Source of the DNA: Baffinella frigidus
Lineage: Eukaryota > Cryptophyceae > Cryptomonadales > Baffinellaceae
Direction: 5' to 3'
Assembly: GCA_026770585.1 (NCBI GenBank)
Contig: MU646426.1
Coordinates: forward strand, 81,504 to 113,787
Length of the DNA stretch: 32,284 bases
This document shows, one piece after another, positions 21,749-28,200 of the stretch. Position numbers and translations under genes: made by a program. Below the pieces are notes generated by a model. That model saw only the letters and a list, made by a program, of their open reading frames with translations, did no database searches and was not told where the DNA came from. Numbering within the stretch: the stretch's first letter is position 1; every line of letters starts with the position of its first letter.

Positions 21749-21760
21749 ATGGAGGGCGCG
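21749..21760 (+). CDS. Delta start exon
   Basis: ATGGAGGGCGCG followed by the consensus donor GTGAGT; the start context GCCATGG is strong. It encodes MEGA. An ATG at 21733 (MTEYRHGGR) would end in phase 1 at the same donor and could join the alternative acceptor GAGCAG|GG six bases before the phase-0 acceptor of exon 2, so both starts are consistent. Confidence 0.5.
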
Positions 21761-24700
21761 GTGAGTTCCGCTCTTCCTCGGAGCACGCAGTGGCTCGCCG
21801 GTCGACTCGCACTGCTGGGCAAAATACCTCGTTAGTAGTACCCTCCTCCCAGTAGGCTCTTCCATCGGCTAACGGAGGTGTCTGTTTGGGGGAGCAGGGC
21901 AGGAGGCAAAGATCATCCGGATCGTGCGCGACCTCGAGGAACGCACTGAGGACTCCTGGGACTTCCTGTGGGGCGAAACAGGCGACACAGTATCAACAAT
22001 GAGGTCCTGAGAGCACCGCACTTCCAGGGTGGTTCTTGCGTGATGGTGGCTCTGGTCCAGAGATCCCTTTTGGAGGTTGGCGGAGCCTCTTCGAATGACA
22101 TTCCCCACACCGGGAAACGCGAGAACATTCAGCTCCTGCCTCTGTCCACTACCAAATCATCGATTTTAGACTTGAGATTTACCCTTTGCAGAAACCCCAG
22201 ATCCGGGGTCTCTGCACGGGTAAACCAAGGGCGAATCTGAGATCCAAAATCGACGATGTGGTCCAATCGTGAGGGCTGGTGGGTCCAGGGGCTGAAAAGT
22301 CCTGCCGCCCGAAAAGCATCGGAATGCAGAAAGCGACACGCCTGCTGAACCACCAACAACCCGGTGCAGCTTTTAACCGGATCGGGTACAACAGTGTTTT
22401 TCAGCTAAACCCAAAAAACCTCTTGAGTACTTCCCGTCAGCAATTCGAGGTCCCTACCACGCCAGAGTGGAGGAGGGGGTTGCATTTTTTGAAATCTGTC
22501 TGATAAGGTTCTTTGACTTTTGAAAACCACTGCCTTGAGGAGAAATCGACTTTTCGCAACCCCTTCCAACAATCTGGCGTGGTAGGGTTTTCTTCCGTAG
22601 GGTCCTACGAATAATTTTAAAAAAAGAATTTCATTTCCGGATCTTGCAAGGATCCGGTAAAAGCTGCTACGGGTTGCTGGTGGGAAACCTACCCGCCATG
22701 TTCATAGGGGTAACGTCCTGAAAACCGAGTAGTTGGGCCTACGGTATCGCCTAAGGTAGGCCGTAGGGACCAGGGGGGACCCTACGAAACATTAGGTCCT
22801 AGGAGCCCTACGGCCTACCGTAGACAATACCGTAGGCCTAACTACCCGGTTTTCAGGACGTTACCCTATTAATGTGTTCGACACACCGGATGTCTAGCTC
22901 TCCCTCAGTCGGGTTGGCTGGCGATTCTTAAGTTGACTTGCTGGGGTTGTGTCTTAAGTTGACATGCTGGGGTTGTGTGGAGGTGTGGGGGGGGCCTTCG
23001 TGGCCATGAAGATATCAACAAACGCCTCTCCTACCACGCCAGAGTGGAGGAGGGTGTTAATGCTTTTAAACCGTATGTGGATACGGTTGTTAACTTTTGA
23101 AAACCACTGCATTGAGGGGAAATTAACTTTTGGCAACACCTTCCAAGAATCTGGCGTGGTGCGCACAGCTAGCGCGCGGTTGAAACCGCAGGGTGGCACT
23201 GCCGCTGTCGCCGGGGGCTCGTTTTGGAGAGGAGAGACTTTGACCTTTTCAGGGTAACATCGCGCAGGTAGGAGGAGGGGTTCACCCGTGAAACCGCAGA
23301 GTGCACGCTCTATGACCCTACGATGGTCCCAGGGGGAGGGGTGCGCCTAAACACTCAACATTAAACACTAAACACTAAACACTAAACACTAAACGCTAAA
23401 CACTAATCCCCTAAATACTAAACACTAAACACTTAACACTAAACACTACACACTAAACCCTAAACCAAACCCGGCAGGTGGGAGGAGGTGACGCTGTGGC
23501 TGGCCGCGATGGGCGCACCTTTTGAAGCGATCCAGGTTAATCTCCACAAAAGTATTAATTCATTGCTTTTGGCGCAACGAATTTTACCACACAAATGCTT
23601 TTACTGTTACTTTTATGAGCAAATCGTGTAGTAATTTTCGTTGCCAAAAAGAAATTAATTAACACTTCTGTGGAGATGAAGGTGCCCACCAACCTTCACG
23701 CCACTCGAGGCTAGAAATATGACCATTGTAAAACTGGGATTCTTTTACAAGTGAAGGAAAAAAAGGTGGGTGTAGTAATTTTCACACAAATTTGGGGCGT
23801 TTGGTCACGTTACTGGGGATATTCCCCCAGTCACGTGACCAAGCCTGCCCGTGACTGGTACTGAGGAAGTCACGCTGTGGCTGGCCGCGATGGGCGCGCC
23901 GTTTGAAGCGATCCAAGTGCCCACCACACAGCGGACTTCGAAGGGATTTCGAATAACCCCTAAGCGATCAGACCTAGGACCCTATGGTAGGCAACCCGTA
24001 GGGACATAGGGGGGTTCCTACGGACAAGGTAGCGATCCAGGTGCCCACCAACCCACACAGCGGACCACGCAGGGACTTTCGACCCAGATCGGGCCACCTT
24101 TTCGTTACCTTACCCGTAGGAACCCCCCTATATCCCTACTGGTTGCCTACCGTAGGGTCCTAGGTCTTATCGCTGAGGGGCTATTCAAAATCCCTTCAAA
24201 GTCCGCTGTGTGAAACTCTCACAGCCTGGGCAAATCGTCGATTTTTGGGATCCATTTTCCCCTGGGAGGCCGTCGAATTCCTAGGGTGGCTACTACTGCG
24301 AAAACAGGTTCAATCTAAAGCGCTTTTTTGGTGCTATCTTAAGTGTAAACGTTGGTATTTTAGCCCCCACATAGCTTTTCTATAGCACAACACCCAACCC
24401 TAAGATAAAAACGAGGTGATTTAATTTAGCAACGAGGTGATTTAATTCAAATTGAATCTGTTTCCATGAGAGTGAGTACTCACATGGAAACTGTTGAGCT
24501 TTTCTGGGAAAGGAAACTCTTGACCCCGCCAGAATGATCGAGGGAACCCGACGCCTTATCCGCGTCAGATCTGACGCAGTTGACTTAAGAATTCAAGGCA
24601 TTTTCCTTGAAAGATGTCAAAAGTGGATGTTTCGAGTGCCCTGGCGTGGGAGCTTTATCTCTTACTCTTGAGCTTTTCCTAGTACACCGCCTGCTAGGAT

Positions 24701-24973
24701 CTCATCTCGTCAGGTGTTTGATTTAAATGGTTCGGAGCCCCCGGAATGCACGAAATTTACTACACGTTTGTCACGTCCAGCCCTTATTATTACTAGTAGG
24801 AGCAAACGTGTAGTAAATTTCGTGCATTCCGGGGACTCCGAACCATTTAGATCAAATGCCAGGATGGGGTCAGTTATCGTCCTGATACAGAGTTGCTCGG
24901 TTATGTCAACTAGTGGCACAACCGTGGTCTGTATGAAGTCACTCGTCCCTCTCTTTCTGCCTCGCTCTCTTCC

Positions 24974-25023
<50 letters not shown>

Positions 25024-25180
25024 TCTTCTCTCTCTCTTTCCCTCCCTCCCTCTCTATCACCCCCTCCCTCTCTATGTCCAGCAATACAAGTAACCCCCCC
25101 TCCCCGCCCGCGCGGATGTAGGTACAGCAGCGAGACCAACATTCCGAACAGGACATTGAGGACTACCTCACCGCCTCCCG

Positions 25181-25214
<34 letters not shown>

Positions 25215-28200
25215 CCCCCTCTCTCTCTGTCTCTCTGTCTCTTTCTCTCTTCCTCTCTCTCTCCCTCCCCCTCTCCCTCTCTCTCTCTCTCTCTCTCCCT
25301 CTCTCTCTCTCTTTCCAGCAATATAAGTTACCCCTTCCGGCGGATTCAGGTGCAGCAACGCGACCAACATTCCGGACAGGACATCGAGGACTACCTCACC
25401 GCCTCGCTCACCGACTCCGAGGGCATCCACAAGGTCAGGTTATCAGAAAAGAGTGCCGGTACAAATCTGTCAACTTTGCAACGGGATAGCGCCCGCGCTC
25501 ACCAAAGTGGTTGGCCCAAACAGACTGAGACAGAGCACCGGCGCTGTGAGTGAGACGCGGTCTGTGAAGGCAGACTCCGGACAAGAGCGCACCCCCAGGC
25601 AAATTTGGCAACTTAAGATTATTTTTCCCACAGGGCGATCAGAATCTGATCGCCCCGTGATGAATGGATTCTGGTATTAAATGGCTTTACAAGTATTATA
25701 GTGGTACTAAACGTGTCAACTTTTGCGATAAAGGGTTATTCAGCATTTAACCCCGGGTAGGCTCCTGTCCGGCTCAGACGAGCCCTCCTCGGGGTGAGAG
25801 ACCCGACCTCCTTAGCAGCCACGGATACAGTCCATCTAAACGGATACAGTCCATCTAAACTATTTTTTCTAGAATCTTATACATTGCCCTCTAACCTAAC
25901 GGGAATTTCACCTTGCATTCAAGGCGAAAAGGTCCTCGGTCGCTGCTAAGTGGAAAGCCACTTTCTCTCCCGCCACCCAGCGGGCTCCGAAGGAAGTTTC
26001 GACCGATAACCCGGTCGAAATGTCGCTTGGTAAGATGTCTGATGTTAACCGAACAATTATTAATTGGTCATTTAGAACGAAACTTCATGGACCGAATTAC
26101 GACGAAACTGAATGGCCCGATTCACGAAGCCCACGGTGTGGGCGAGACGACGTTGGTGAAGTGTCTCGGAGGGCATGCCACACAGCGGACTTCGAAGGGA
26201 TTTCGAATAACCCCTAAGCGATCAGACCTAGGGCCCTACGGTAGGCAACCCGTAGGGACATAGGGGGGTTCCTGCGGATAAGGTAACGGAAACTCGGGCA
26301 ATGAGCGCCCGAAAATCCCTTCGTAGCCCTCTGTGTGGTACACTAATCTCCATACAAGTATTAATTAATTGCTTTCGGCAACGAAAATTACTACACGATT
26401 TGCTCATAAAAGTAATAGTCAAGCGTTTGTGTAGTAAATTTCGTTGCACCAAAAGCAATTAATTTATACTTTTGTGGAGATGAACACGGTCAGAGAGCCG
26501 TCCTGCCAGTAGAGCGTTTGCGGTGATTGTTGTCCGTTTTGAAAGTACGGTTTTCCGGTTTTACGGTTTTCATGTGCCCCCCCCCCCGATTCATTTGTAC
26601 CAGAGAAGTGTCCATTTAAAACATTCAACGACCTTTACAACATTTTAAAAAACCGTAAAACCGGAAAACCGTACTTTCAAAACGGACAACAATTACCGCA
26701 AACGCTCTACCTTGATCTGACTCCCGTGAGTGAAGCCAAGTTGGCTTCCTCAAATTCACGTTCGGTAAGCCCTAAATAAAAGTTGACACACCTGGGTCAG
26801 ATCAGGAATACCCCTTCCCCTCCTGCGGGGGGAGGGGTATTCCTGATATGAAAATCAGGTCTGTAGGGCATCTCATGTGGAAACCGATTCAATTTAAATC
26901 TCGTGTGGAAACTCGTGTGAAAACCGATTCAAGTGTGGAAACCGATTGTCATGTGGAAACCGACTCAATTTGACCACTTACGTCGTCTCTCTCTGGCCGT
27001 TGGCCACAGCTGTGACCAACGGCCAGAGAGAGACGACGTAAGTGAACTGACTCGACAGTTTTTTTTCGCTGCCACGGCTTTCCAGCAATAAACTCCTCTC
27101 CCCCTAATACCCCCCCCCCCCACTGCAGGCTGTGACAATGGTCGGCCTTAGTGAACTGCCTTGGAGGGCATGTACACGGTTACAGAGACATCCTGCTCAT
27201 ACCCTGCCCCCTGCAGGGAGGGGTATTATGAAGACGGTCAGAGAGAGATGACGTCAGTGACCTGACTCTCGAGGTTTTCCGCTGTCACGGCTTTCCAGCA
27301 ATAAACTCCTCCCGCCCTAACACCCCCCCCCTCCCTGCAGGCTGTGACAATGTTCGGCGTGACGCGCAAGATGGCGGTGCGCCTCTACATGAACATGCGC
27401 TTGCGACGAAAACAGGCCGCCCAGGCAAGTGCCCTGCCGTTCGCACTGGTGTTAGCGGTTAGGCCCGTTCGCACTGCTGTTAGCTAACACTACGTCCCGG
27501 GTAGGCAAACGAAATCACCCCGGTCGGGGGGGGGAGGGGGGGTGGGGGTTGTGGGTATGATCTCAGCTTGCGAGGGAAGCAGGCGGCCCAGACAATCGCC
27601 CCCTCTACGGTGATAGCGGTTAGGCCCTGGGTTGCCACACCAGGTCTCCTCGGTCGGGGGGGGCATGGTGGACATGTTGCATGTGATCCGATCTCATTTG
27701 AAAACGGTTTTAATTTAAAACCATTGGAGTCAATGAAAATTACTACACGAATGCTTTGATATTACTAGTAAAATTCATTGTGTGTAGTAAATTTCATTGC
27801 CAGCAAGTTTTAAATTAAAACCGATTCCCTATGAGATCCACGGTGTATTTCGCGAAATAGGGGTTAGTGGATAGGGGTTGGGGGTTAGGGGATTGGGGAT
27901 ACGGCGAAGCGTGTCATCCATCGCAGACATGAACATATGATCACATTAATATGTGATCAGATGAGCGAATGGTCAAATGGCAGTGAGTGGTCAAATGGTC
28001 GAATAGTCAAATGACAGGCATCGGAGGAAGGCACGCAGCGCTCCTGATCGAATGCGTACGTGATCACAGCCATGAGTGTGCGATCACGTTATCGTGTGCC
28101 GAAATGGTCAAATGTCAGTCACGTTATCATGTGACAAAACGGTCAAATGTCAGTCACGTTATCATGTGCCAAAATGGTCAAATCGCAGGCATCGGATGAA

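Larger units (their letters stand above)
21990..23344 (+). other. Delta intron region with palindromic elements, no exon assigned
   Basis: A hairpin at 22156-22258 (TCATCGATTTTAGACTTGAG / AATCTGAGATCCAAAATCGA around CCCCAGATCCGGGG), then family H at 22454-22585, family G at 22704-22869 and family H at 23031-23161. The stretch 22278-22353 is open (AEKSCRPKSIGMQKATRLLN between CCAG and GGTGCAG) but its end phase does not fit the next exon, so I leave it unassigned. TTAAGTTGACTTGCTGGGGT is duplicated at 22929 and 22953. Confidence 0.5.
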
